The notes below the pieces were generated by a model. The model did no database searches. It saw nothing but the letters and a program-made list of their open reading frames with translations, and was not told the origin of the DNA. From positions 1 through 33,412 of the forward strand of contig JANBPU010000173.1 of NCBI GenBank assembly GCA_027575805.1: a stretch of 33,412 nt of DNA. Direction: 5' to 3'. This stretch comes from Mycoemilia scoparia (taxonomy: Eukaryota > Kickxellomycota > Kickxellomycetes > Kickxellales > Kickxellaceae). Position 1 is the first letter of the stretch. Each line of letters starts with the position of its first letter. This document shows positions 19,738 through 30,088 of the stretch, in pieces. The translations under genes were made by a program, and so were the position numbers.

Positions 19738-19875
19738 AAGGGTACTAGGATACCCCTTTGGATACTACCGAATTATCACTGCAAGTCTCCAGCTAAAAAA
19801 ATGGCTTATGGGCTGCCTTGCAGAGAATATATGAGGGTGCCTGTCTGTTCCCTCCTTTTGGTGAAGATCTTTTCA
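19738..19875 (+). repeat. Interspersed element C, copy 1
   Basis: It aligns with the insert at 21374-21519. ATGGCTTATGGGCTGCCTTG matches ATGGGTTATGGGCCAACTTT, and AATATATGAGGGTGCCTGTC matches AATGTATGAGGGCACCAATC; both then run to a TCTGTT..GG.GAA..TTTC end. The left half matches more weakly. Confidence 0.55.
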
Positions 19876-19909
19876 ATTATCACTACTTTTCCAAAAACAA
19901 TCAACGCTG

Positions 19910-20029
19910 TATGAGTAATTATTTTTGAAGGACTGAATTAATATTGTCAAAGATAATGTAGGTTGGCCAATACGCATGATAAAACTGGCCTGCTAGCAAA
20001 AATTGGCCCTTCAAAAAATGATACATATT
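19910..20029. repeat. Inverted-repeat element family A, copy 7
   Basis: The ends are TATGAGTAATTATTTTTGAAG and GCCCTTCAAAAAATGATACA. The interior has diverged. It lies about 320 bp upstream of the second AA9 start and so is part of that gene's upstream region. Confidence 0.6.
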
Positions 20030-20348
20030 CTGGTAGTGCAACAAATGAGATTTAATTGATGAGCATAGGGGGCTTTCAAGGTTGTCATGATTTACCTGCA
20101 TAGCCGATCCAATCCAAGGTGCAACGCATCTAGGATGTTCGCCTTCTTTCTGCCTTTCTATGCCAAAGAAAATGAAAACACAAGACAACCTGTCAGTCTG
20201 GCCAAGAACATGGTAAAGCCGTAATGGTGGGGACCTTAAATACCAAAGCCTGCCTTTGTACGCACAAAGAATTGGTATTTTGTGTTCTTGCTTCAACATT
20301 TTTCCTTTATTTATCCCATTTTTTAGTTTACTCTCAGTTACAAGCAGG

Positions 20349-21170
20349 ATGAAGCTTCAGACACAAATATTTTGTATCGTGTTGCTGGCAGCACTAGCAA
20401 CGCTTACAGCCGCTCACACCCACATCCGTCAAGTAGTTTTAAATGGCAAACAGTACGAGCCGGCCCAGTGTATTCGTCCCTATGGCAAGCGCTACTCCTA
20501 CCCGGTCCTCAACATCGATGGTCCAGAAATGAAGTGTGGCTATGCTGGTGGCGAACCAGGTACCACCATGACTTGTCCAGCCACCGCCCTTGGCTCACAG
20601 ATGTCCCTGAGATGGAACTCGGAGTTGGACATCAAGAACCAGAACGTGATTGCGGAAAATCACCTCGGATCATGCCTTGTATACATGGCACCACTTGCCA
20701 GCAATGGCCTGGGAGATGTTTGGTTCAAGATATTTGAGGAAGGATACAATAACAAGACCAAGGAATGGTGTAACCAAAAGCTTCGTAGAGAGCGTGGCTA
20801 TTTGAACTTTACGTTGCCAAGTAATATCCCTCCTGGTGATTATTTGGTTAGAGGCGAAATTATCACGTTGCAGTCCGCTAGAGAAAGACATAGCGTTAAT
20901 CCTAAATTGGGAGTCCAGCTTTATATAAACTGTGCACAGATTAGGCTGAGTGGAGAAGGAAGAGGTGAGAGCGATGCAAAGAAGCTGTTGCCACCAGGTG
21001 TAGCCTTCCCGGGTGCATATAAGGATACTGATCCTGGGATGTTGATAGATTTGAAAAAGTCGAACCCTGATGATTATCAAATTCCTGGGCCAAAAATTGA
21101 TACTACTATATTTGGTAGACCTGGAGGAGAAGGTGGAGGCGAGAAGTGTCCAAAGAAAAAAAGAAGCTGA
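20349..21170 (+). CDS. AA9-family lytic polysaccharide monooxygenase, second intact copy
   Basis: This is a 273-residue secreted protein read from the ATG at 20349. The frame opens further upstream, but 20349 gives a clean 22-residue signal peptide ending in TAA before HTHIRQV, leaving H23 as the N-terminal copper ligand. The second histidine is H105 in ENHLGSCLVYMAP; Q190 and Y192 lie in GVQLYINCAQI. VWFKI, LNFTLPSNIPPGDYLVR, FPGAY..TDPGM and YQIPGP follow the AA9 pattern. As in its neighbour, RHE is RGE (G169). Its C-terminus is about 25 residues longer and ends in a Gly-rich then basic stretch (GGEKCPKKKRS). It is clearly a paralogue of 18142-18891 by tandem duplication. No carbohydrate-binding module is seen. 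Confidence 0.85.
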   Translation: MKLQTQIFCIVLLAALATLTAAHTHIRQVVLNGKQYEPAQCIRPYGKRYSYPVLNIDGPEMKCGYAGGEPGTTMTCPATALGSQMSLRWNSELDIKNQNVIAENHLGSCLVYMAPLASNGLGDVWFKIFEEGYNNKTKEWCNQKLRRERGYLNFTLPSNIPPGDYLVRGEIITLQSARERHSVNPKLGVQLYINCAQIRLSGEGRGESDAKKLLPPGVAFPGAYKDTDPGMLIDLKKSNPDDYQIPGPKIDTTIFGRPGGEGGGEKCPKKKRS

Positions 21171-21303
21171 TTGGGTGGAAGAAGCCTAAAAAGTATTTAT
21201 AGATTTTATTTTGAAATCTTGAATTTTCCGTAGTAATAACAATGGTAGTAATAATAATAGTTTTTGGTATTTAAATTGGCACCAAACTTTAAAATGAACT
21301 AAA

Positions 21304-21577
21304 CGAGTAATAATTTTTGAAGAGTGAATTTTGGTGACCAGTGATTATAGAGGCAGCAATTGCAGCCAAATGGCAGAATCTCCTTTGAAGGTGTACCAGA
21401 ATAATACCCTGGATAATAGCCAATAGTCTGTCAGGCTAGAGTCAAATTATATGGGTTATGGGCCAACTTTCAGGGAATGTATGAGGGCACCAATCTGTTT
21501 CCGTTTGATGGAGAACTTTCCAAATGGATGTCCACTTTTACTAGTAAACTTTCGCCCTTCAAAAACTATTACCCAAA
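21304..21577. repeat. Inverted-repeat element family A, copy 8, interrupted by element C
   Basis: The left end CGAGTAATAATTTTTGAAG and the right end CCCTTCAAAAACTATTACCC pair as inverted repeats. The two halves together match copy 4, but they are separated by a 146-bp insert flanked by CCAAATGG on both sides (21366-21373 and 21520-21527). Confidence 0.75.
21374..21519 (+). mobile_element. Element C, copy 2, nested in family A copy 8
   Basis: This 146-bp insert lies between 8-bp direct repeats CCAAATGG. It interrupts the sequence GCCAAATGG..ATGTCC, which is continuous in the reverse complement of copy 4. The ends (CAGAATCTCC and GGAGAACTTT) show only a weak inverted match. An 8-bp target duplication is typical of hAT-type elements, but no transposase is present. 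A related copy is at 19738-19875. Confidence 0.65.
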
Positions 21578-21679
21578 TGAAGTTAATGTGCTTATGTGTG
21601 ATTGGAAAGGATCATATCACTTGATGGGCGAGCAAAGTTTGGTGCTATAATTCATTAATAATATTGCGGAATTCCACTA

Positions 21680-21735
21680 GTGATCAAATGTTTGGTAGGC
21701 AGAAATGGGTCCTCGGATTATGGCTCATCAATTGC
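21680..21735 (-). repeat. Interspersed element family B, partial copy 7
   Basis: TGATCAAATGTTTGGTAGGC, AGAAATGGGTCCTCGGATTA and TGGCTCATCAATTGCAG match the reverse-oriented copy at 382-498. Only about half of the element is present. Confidence 0.55.
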
Positions 21736-21973
21736 AGGCCAATTTGTAATGATTGAGAGAAATAAAGTCCTGACCAATGTATGGTGATCAGCAGATTTAA
21801 TCTTGTCCAGCAGTATTATTACCAGTCTTGGAGACCAACATTTGTGTGGATTCGCAGACAGTTTGAGCTCACAGGTGTATTGAGAAAAAAGAGTCTGATG
21901 TCCATGAGTATCGAGGCTCCTTCTCTTACAAGCTATAGTTTCACTATACCATTGAATCCATCTATAATATCAA

Positions 21974-22930
21974 ATGGTAAGCATCCATCCATCCATCCAT
22001 ATATCCGCCTAATGTTTGTCATCCCTAGTGTGCATCCAGGTATCCACAGCCATGGGTTGCCCAGCTACAAGTCCTGGAATATTAAATGGAGGAGAGATTT
22101 GCACTGTGACGACATTTGATTCCGTAAATTCAGTAGTATATATAAGCTGTTTTTGACGGTATGAGTAGTAGTGGTATAAATTCTCCCGCACACAAATGAA
22201 TGCGAACAATGTGTCTATTTGGGGTTTACATTGATTAGTGGCGTTTGGAATATTTCCAAGAGTAATTCTATAACCATGATTAGGCATAAATTGGTATCGT
22301 GCATATCTATGAGCAATTACTACTACTACTGATTTAAGGCCGCCATATGCAAACTGTTGTTACTCTACGGATCGGGGAATATTATTATAAATTCAGGGGC
22401 TAATCCGATACATTTAAATTTTGAATTTGTTTTGCAGGCCAAGCGTACCAGAAAAGTTGGAGTGACCGGTAAATACGGTACTCGTTACGGTTCTTCCCTC
22501 CGTAAGCAGGTCAAGAAGATGGAAATCACTCAGCACGCCAAGTACACCTGCACTTTCTGCGGCAAGGTATGTAGCTATTTCATTTGTTTTTAAATGTATA
22601 AATTTGGTCAATTTGTTTTTTTAGCTAATTCTAATTATGTGATGATTTTTATGAATAGGACTCTGTCCGTCGTACTGCCGTTGGTATCTGGACCTGCAAG
22701 GGCTGCAAAAAGACCACTGCTGGTGGTGCCTGGACTGTCTCGTAAGTACCCCCCCCCCCACACACACACGTTTAATGATAGTATCTAATGAACCGCCAAT
22801 GCAGCAAATAGCTTTGCGAAATAGTAAAACTAATATTTAAATCTGCTAATAATGACAATGTTGTAGTACCACTGCTGCTGCCACCGTTCGCTCAACCATC
22901 CGTCGTCTCCGCGATCTTCTCGAGCAATAA
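21974..22930 (+). CDS. RPL43: 60S ribosomal protein eL43 (L37a/L43), four exons
   Basis: This is a large-subunit ribosomal protein. Exons are 21974-21976 (ATG only), 22438-22566, 22659-22741 and 22867-22930. Introns are 461, 92 and 125 bp with GTAAGC, GTATGT and GTAAGT donors and CAG/TAG acceptors; CTAAT branch-like motifs precede each acceptor. The spliced product is 92 residues, the usual length of the family, beginning [19 protein letters not shown]. The zinc ribbon cysteines are C39, C42, C57 and C60 (CTFC..CKGC), and GGAWTVS is the family signature. The first exon is inferred: an ATG directly followed by GTAAGC is the best candidate upstream of the GCC AAG codons. Exons 2-4 are certain. 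Codon use is biased, as expected for high expression. Confidence 0.9.
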
Positions 22931-22988
22931 ATGCATAAAAGCAGTATTTTTGGCGGGTATAGCATTCTTTTATTAAGACTTGTGCCCT

Positions 22989-22994
22989 AATAAA
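22989..22994 (+). terminator. Candidate polyadenylation signal of eL43
   Basis: AATAAA lies 59 bp after the stop codon. A second AATAAA overlaps the stop codon region itself. It is supported by motif and position only. Confidence 0.4.
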
Positions 22995-23228
22995 TATATT
23001 CACTCCTTCTTGAATGTGTGTGCTGCTTTCAAAGTTATATGTCTAAGTGCAGTGTGAATTGGATAAAGCCACATACACAGAGGCTATTATAGACTATAAA
23101 TGAGTTCATGGCGTGTGCTGATGTATATATAATACTCGCTTTATAATGGCATTTGCAATGTTTACCTTTAAGGCTATTTGTTCGACAGAGATTATAGAAT
23201 GGTTTGGCTATGCAGTGTATCTGGCCAT

Positions 23229-23345
23229 ACCTCACAAAGCAAAGTCTTGAGCAAAAAGACCCCCAGGGGTTGTATAGCTAATCGGCCATTGATTGATTGG
23301 GTCAAAGTCTGAGGAGCCATTTCTGCCTACCTTGCATTTGATCAC
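23229..23345 (+). repeat. Interspersed element family B, copy 6
   Basis: Shared blocks are CAAAGTCTTGAGCAAAAAG, CCAGGGGTTGTATAGC, GATTGGGTCAAAGTCTGAGG and GCCATTTCTGCCTACC. It lies about 300 bp downstream of eL43. Confidence 0.65.
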
Positions 23346-24152
23346 TGGTGCAAAGTCTTGCCATTTTATACCTAACAATAAAATGCAATACACATTTAAC
23401 TAGATAAATACCGGTAGCGAAGAATGCGCTTTAATATGAGAGCGCAATGCCATGTTTCCCTCCATTCTACGTGTGGCCGTGTCTACATTGTTCTTTAGGT
23501 ATTGAGGAGCAAGATGGGTGGCAGATCTGCTGCTGGGCCATAGCCCAAAAAAGCTCACACAAACCAAACCAGACCAAACACGTAGAGGCAGAGAGGAGAG
23601 CTGGGGATCTTGTGCTGATTCTTCGCACTTGCTTAGAAAAGGTTTGTTGAATGCTCGCTGGGTTTGCAGCAATATTGCGTCTACATAAACTACAAGGATT
23701 TTGCTGCAGGTTGGGCAGAAAGGGATCCACACGTAAATAAGTCAACGGTGGGCCGATTCCAAGAACACTATTGCTCAATAGAAGGTGGGGTTTCTTTGCC
23801 ATCTTCTTTGCTGGGTTGCACTAGAAAGGCCCGCTACTATCATTGGTAATCCCTGGATTAAATTGGCCCGCTACCCCATTTTGTTTACTTTTTCACTTTG
23901 TTTATTTCTAATGACTTATCTCGCCATTCAAAGCTTGTCAACGCAATGGCACAGCATAAGATTGCTGGCGAAAAGGTCTATTTGTAAACCCAAATAATCA
24001 TCTCGCTTTATCTACTAAACAGCATATAAGCCTCAAGTTTTTTTGCTTCTTTTGTTGTTCTATTAGTTTTTTATTTGTATATTTGCTCACTTGTTTATTC
24101 TTCTCTTCATTCACCATTTATATAACCCACACGCATATACTACTTTTTATAC

Positions 24153-27100
24153 ATGGGTCCTAATACAGAGGGTGGTGGAGACGCCCAGGCCGCCCAACTA
24201 ACAGCAGCAGCAGAACAGCAACAACAGCAGCAGGTTCAGCATTTACGAAGTCAAAATGGATGTAGCACCCCTTTCAACATTGGCTCCACACCACCCAAGA
24301 GCCGGAGAAGCAATGGAGGAAGTAATAGCGGAATGTCTTACAGTACACCACCACAAAAATGTACACCGCGTCACAGCCGAAATTCACGCCGTAGTTCAGC
24401 CTCGTCAACTCCACGTCCAAGGCGGCGAAGCAACACGGTCGCCACCACCGCCACAGATGAAAACTCACCGCTCTTGAACAGCAGGGCGAGTACTGGGGCT
24501 GACAAGGACCGGGTATTGAAAGATGCTTTGCATACGAGTACCGCTGACCCTGGTTGGTCAAACATATTTTCGTCATCACCACTCCGCGCTGCCTCATCGC
24601 TCAAAGTAGATCCCCCAGCTTCGCCCAGCGTTGTGGGGTTGAAAGGCAGGCACCGATTGCAGCGCGATGCGGCCGCCGCCGTTCTTAACCCGATTGATCT
24701 TCGGACTGGAAACTGGTGTGATATTGAAAGAAAACATATTGCTGCCTATGAGTATCTTTGCCACGTTGGGGAAGCAAGAGAGTAAGTGCTATACTATCAA
24801 ACAGTCAATATACGGCGCTCCTAGTTTTATTTCTCAAAAGATTGTTATTTTGTGAGCTAATGGACAATGACCTTACTTGAATAATGCATGACATTGTTTT
24901 TATAGGTGGATCGGGTTATGTATCAAGGAAAAGCTGCCACCAGTGGGCGAGTTTGAAGAATCTTTGAGAAATGGTATAGCCTTGGCCAAACTGGCTCGTT
25001 ACATTCGTCCAGAAATAGTTGGTAAAATATATGAGTCAGATCCAAATAAGGCAGGCAAGAAGCGACGACTCGAGTTCAGACATACTGACAATATAAACTA
25101 CTTTATTGCAATGATCCAAGAAGTCGGGCTCCCCTATCTCTTCCATTTTGAACTAACCGACTTGTATGACCGCAAAAATATCCCTAGAGTGATCCACTGT
25201 ATCCACGCTCTTAGCCACTTTGTGTTAAGCAAAGGGATCGCCCCTGCCATGAGGAATCTCGTCGGCCGTCTCAGGTTTACTGAAGAACAGTTGAATCAAA
25301 CCCAGCAGGAGCTCAACAGAGTTGGCGTGGCTGTCCCTCTATTCAATAAGCTTGAGACCCGCATCGCTTCTGGAAAGCGACCCAAGGTCAGCTCATCATT
25401 TGATGAGGAGCTTGCCCAGCTTACAGGTAATGATAGAGCTAAAAAGTACTGGGAAAAGGAGATCGATATTGTCATCCAGTTTCAGGGGTTGGCCAGAAAG
25501 CACTTGGCGGTCCGTGAGATCAGAGAAAAGAAGCAAGCTAAGCACTATTTGAATATTGTAAAGTCTGCCCGCCAAATCCAAAGTCTGATCCGTGGAACCC
25601 TAGCTAGAGTTGAATACAAAAATATAAAGTATGAAGTTGAGCAAGAAAGAATTGCTGCTAAAAAGGAAGAAGAGGAAGAGCGTGCCAGGCAAGATAGAGT
25701 GCTTGAGGAGGAGAATATGAGGAAGGAAATGTTATTGGCTGAGAAGCAACGGCAGGAACAAGAAGAGCGAGAACGAGAGGCGCGAGAGTTAGAAGAACAA
25801 CAACTCCAACTCCAACGCCAAATGGAAGCCGAAGAGCTGGAGAGACAAAAGCGCATCGAAGAGCAAGAGCGTGAGGAAGCTGAAAGACAGCGTATTATGG
25901 CCGAGGAAGAGGAGGATGCTATCCTTGAGAAAAAGCTCCAAGAGAGAGCAGAGGCCGAAAGACTCAAGATTGAGCAGGCCGAGGAAGAAGAACGACTCCG
26001 CTTAGCTCGAGAGGAAGAAGAGGCTCAAAAGGAAAGAGAACGCCAACTTTTGGAAGAGCGGAAAGCTGCAGAAGAGCAAGCAAGACTAGAAGAAGAACAA
26101 GAACAGGAGAGACAGCAAGCCGAAATTGAAAGGCAGCGGCAGGATCTCGAATCACAAAAGCAGGAGTTAGAAAGAAGAATTGTGTCCATGCAAGCAGTAG
26201 CCCGTGGCCTTTTGGCACGCAACCTCTACAATGACATGCGTTTGTGGATGCGGTCAATCATTGGAATCCAAGCCAGATGTCGTGGTGTCGTAATAAGATC
26301 AGAATACAATGGCAAGCGCAAGGCATGGAAAGAAATCGAGTCCAGCCTCAAAGTAGTCCAAGCTGTTATCAGAGGCATCCTCACACGCAAGAGGCTCCAT
26401 GACAGACAACGTCACTTTGAGCGCAATGTTGAAGTTATTGTAAAGATGCAGCAAGCCTTCAGGGCTAAGCTGGCTTCCAAAGCCTACCGCAGTTTGACTG
26501 TTGAAGCAACCCTTCCAACACCAAAGGTCATCCGAACATGTGCACCTTTGCTAGAAGACACTGACCAAGATTTAGAGGAGGAGCTTGAGCTTGAGAAGCT
26601 CCGTCAGAAGGCTGTCAGGCAGATAAGAGAGAACCAGCAGATCGAGCGTGCACTTAATGAACTGGACATCAAGATTGCTTTGCTAGTTAGGAACCGTATT
26701 TCTCTTGAAGAAGTTGTGCGTCAGTCAAAGAGATATCTCCGATTCCTCGATGAGTTACGAAACCCAACAACAAACAACCACAATGACCAACTGCCGGCCG
26801 CCCTCCGCTCAGGGCACTCCTCAGGCACATTCTCTGGTACAGTACCTCCCAACTCACTATATTCGCTCACCAACCTGGACAAAGATTCTAGACGGCGGCT
26901 GGAGTGCTACCAAAACCTGTTTTACCTTCTTCAAACTCAGCCCATCTATCTTGCTCGCTTATTGTACTTACTGAACCAGGGAGCTGGTAGCCTATCAAAC
27001 ATTCGCACGGATATATTGGGAAGTCGATCTGGGTCAAATCTGGCACTTAATAATCAGCAAGCCAGCACAACAAACATAAACAGCTCGGGAACAGTTGCTG

Positions 27101-29838
27101 CTTCTGGAAATGCAACCGGCCGTATTGACAAGATGAGTGTTTCTCAGCTCATGGAAACTATAGTGCTCACTTTATTCGGGTTTGCACAGAATGCTCGCGA
27201 AGAATATTTACTGCTCAAGCTGTTCCGTGCTGCCATTGGAGTCGAATTAGAGCAGATCAGTGGCATTCATGAGTTTTTAAGAGGAAATCCAATTTTCATC
27301 CGCCTGGCTGTCCACTACAACCGAGGAGCCAAGGAGCGCAAGTATTTGCGTGACCTTTTGCAACCACTGGTCAAAAAAGTCTTGGATGACACTGAACTAG
27401 ACCTTGAGTCTGATCCCCTGGTAATTTACAGAGCCCTTATCCGCGAAGAAGAATCCCGCACTGGCCAGAGATCAATGAAACCCTACGACACAACCCGCGA
27501 GGATGCACTTAACGACATCGATACTAGAAATACATTCATCCGACACCTTCGCCAGCTCCGGGTTCTCACAGATGAGTTTATCGATGCAATCCTCTCCTCT
27601 TTAGACTCTATGCCATATGGTCTCAGATATATTGCCCGAGAGCTACGACGAGCGCTGACTGCCAAATTCCCTGACGAGTCTGAGGAAACAGTAATGAAGG
27701 TTGTTGGCCATCTTGTTTATTATCGCTATATAAACCCTGCCATTGTAGCACCAGAATCATTCGATGTCATTGAGGCTACTGTTAGCCCTTTGCAGCGCAA
27801 GAATCTTGCTGAGATCGCCAAGATGCTCAACCAGGTCAGCGTTGGGAAGCACTTTGATGATGACAACATGTTTTTACAGCCGTTGAATAACTATGTTGGA
27901 TACACCTCTGCTCGCTTTGCCCAGTACTCATATGCAGTCACAGATGTATGTGACCCAGAGGTCTTTTTCCAGATCGACGAATTCACTGACCTGGCCACTC
28001 TACAACAGCCCACCATTTACATGTCTGTTGGAGAAATCCAAGGGCTGCACAGTGTGATCGAGCAGAACCTTGAGTACATTGCACCGGCAATTCCTGCTCA
28101 CCTCCGCCAAAGATTCTCTAGCTATGACAGCGTTGTAAGCCATATAGAGAAAAGACGCACCCGTGACTTGTCTGATCATCAAGTGACCGATCCCAGTGGC
28201 AACAACAATAACAGCAAGAGATCTCTCCCCTTAAAGGACGAGCTATTGATGGATGATGAAGACGAAGACGATATTCTTGGCGCCATTCCCGAAGGAACGG
28301 TGCTTGTTGAGAGACCCGATCCGAATTCACCAGGCAACTTTTTACTTGTCCTTGAGGATCCTCTACGAGTGATAACACAGGACCTTGGTCCAGCACCTCG
28401 TGTTCGAAACGACCCCTACTCACACTATGAACTACAATTAAACCTTCGTGATAGATTTTCTGACGAAGCCATTACTCTTATGTCTGGAACCGCTTCAACT
28501 AGTGCAATGGGCGCTTCAGCCTCTGCCATCCTCGGTGATGCAGCTGGAACTATATCTAACCCATCGGGAAGCGGTGGGCTTGGAAATAGTGCTGGGACAA
28601 TGAGAGGATCAAGAACAACAGCTACCAATGCCAAGGAGGCTGTGCATGCCAAGGCAGAGCGAGCAGCCCAGCTCCACCGCCTATTCCTTGAAACAAAGAG
28701 AAAATGGATATACCTTTTGCGTGTTCAGTCTGGCACTGACTTGCTTGATATATTGGCCCAGCCTGCCACTCCTGAGAACGAAGAAAGGTGGAAGCAAGTG
28801 CTTAGTGAAGAAGAGGCCAAAATCAATGCCCAAAAATACCAGCAGCATGCCCAGTGGCAGGCACAGGTCCATGCCCAGCAAGAGGAAAGCCGACTCATGG
28901 CTGCTAGTCGGGTAGGATCACAAACAGGGACAGAAACACCGCCATTACCCCCACTTCCACCCCAGCCAGGGCCTTTGCCAGGAGAGAAGCTATTCAATGA
29001 GCTCAAGGTTCTTACATACAGAGAGTTCAAACACCAGATTGCTCGCGCAATGCGGCGACTTGAGACAGAGAGATGGGTTGAAAGACCCAGGAAGTCTAAC
29101 ATTGGAACTGGCGAGCCACTGAACGATTCAGCCACATTTGCCAAGAGCCAATCTAGCTATAACAACAACAACAATGGAGTACCTCGGCAGTTCCGCATCC
29201 GTAAGGCCGATGGATACCAAGGAATGCTCAATGCCATTGCTCGTGACGTGCGTACCAAAGCCCGCCGCAGAGAACGCAGACGCACTGAACTTAGGAGGAT
29301 TCGACAAACCTTGCTCAACCTTTTTGAAAAATCTACATATTTGCAGTCACAACGTGATGCATATGAGCAGTATCTTAAATCATGCACCGATCAACTAACT
29401 GCCAAGGACAGTGCCAAGTCTGGTGGATCTGGAGACAGACCAGGCGGACACAAGCGCTACCACTCTGTTTTGCCATTTACACGACAGTATTTCCATATCC
29501 GTGATCTGCAACGAGCAGGTCGAGTCCCACAGTTTGGATCTTACAAGTATTCTGCTGAGCAGCTGTACAATAAGGGCGTACTTGTCAGTGTTGATGGCTA
29601 CCCACCAAGGCAGCTCAACAAGCTAAACCTTGTCATATCTTCAGATGAGGCTGGTGTATTTGATATCGAAGTTAGCCTTTTGGGCGTAAAGATGCCTGGT
29701 GGTGATTGTGAGCTCAGGCTAGAGGAACTCCTCAAGAAACAATACGAAAATGTTACCGTTATGACGCTATTTGATGGTGCAGTTAAGGTCAATGTTAACC
29801 TGCTAATTTTCCTCATAAACAAAAAGTTTTTCAGCTAA
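24153..29838 (+). CDS. IQG1: IQGAP-family cytokinesis scaffold (Iqg1/Rng2-like)
   Basis: The exons are 24153-24781 and 24906-29838; the 124-bp intron (GTAAGT..TAG) splits a codon inside the CH domain. The product has 1853 residues, longer than the roughly 1500 of yeast homologues. Residues 1-180 are disordered, with poly-Gln and many Ser/Thr-Pro sites. A calponin-homology domain covers about 190-318 (actin binding). IQ-like motifs start near 398, 430, 637, 661, 692 and 720 (calmodulin or light-chain binding), with a long Glu/Arg/Gln coiled coil between about 449 and 636. The GAP-related domain is at about 953-1279, with the IQGAP signature YYRYINPAIVAPESFD. A Ser/Gly-rich linker precedes the C-terminal RasGAP-C domain, about 1745-1850 (SVDGYPPRQLNKL). 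By family knowledge it organises the actomyosin ring and binds rather than stimulates small GTPases. Confidence 0.93.
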
Positions 29839-30088
29839 ATTTTATAAAATTTTCCCACCATTCTATTTCTCCCTTTATTATACTTTTTCAAATATTATTC
29901 TATGACATGCTATGTACTAAAACTTGGTTAAATAAGCCCATCCAACCTAACAAGGTTTATTATGAACAAAAAGTATTTTATTTTGACTTTAGTCACAAAA
30001 TCGATTTGGTATAGTCGATGATTAATTAGTACTGTTGGGTGTATTCACAAAAATATTATTACATATTAAATTAATCAAAGCTAGCCAG

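Larger units (their letters stand above)
22931..24152. other. Intergenic region between eL43 and IQGAP
   Basis: It holds a family B copy at 23229-23345. Frames at 23400-23850 on both strands overlap one another and show no recognisable motif. The last 150 bp before 24153 are T-rich and probably the IQGAP promoter or 5'UTR. Confidence 0.45.

Noticed and set aside
19919..20299. 126-residue minus-strand frame upstream of the second AA9 gene
   Set aside because: It reads through family A copy 7 and the AA9 promoter region and shows no known motif.
20256..20348. Upstream extension of the second AA9 frame
   Set aside because: Starting at 20256 would put 31 extra residues before a complete signal peptide. 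The ATG at 20349 gives the expected cleavage just before His1.
21781..22119. 112-residue frame over the eL43 5' region
   Set aside because: It crosses the inferred first exon and intron of eL43 and an ATCC microsatellite, and has no recognisable motif.
22270..22335. Possible C/D box snoRNA in the first eL43 intron
   Set aside because: An ATGATTA and a CTGA are present about 50 bases apart, but the C box has a mismatch, and no terminal stem or guide sequence is evident.
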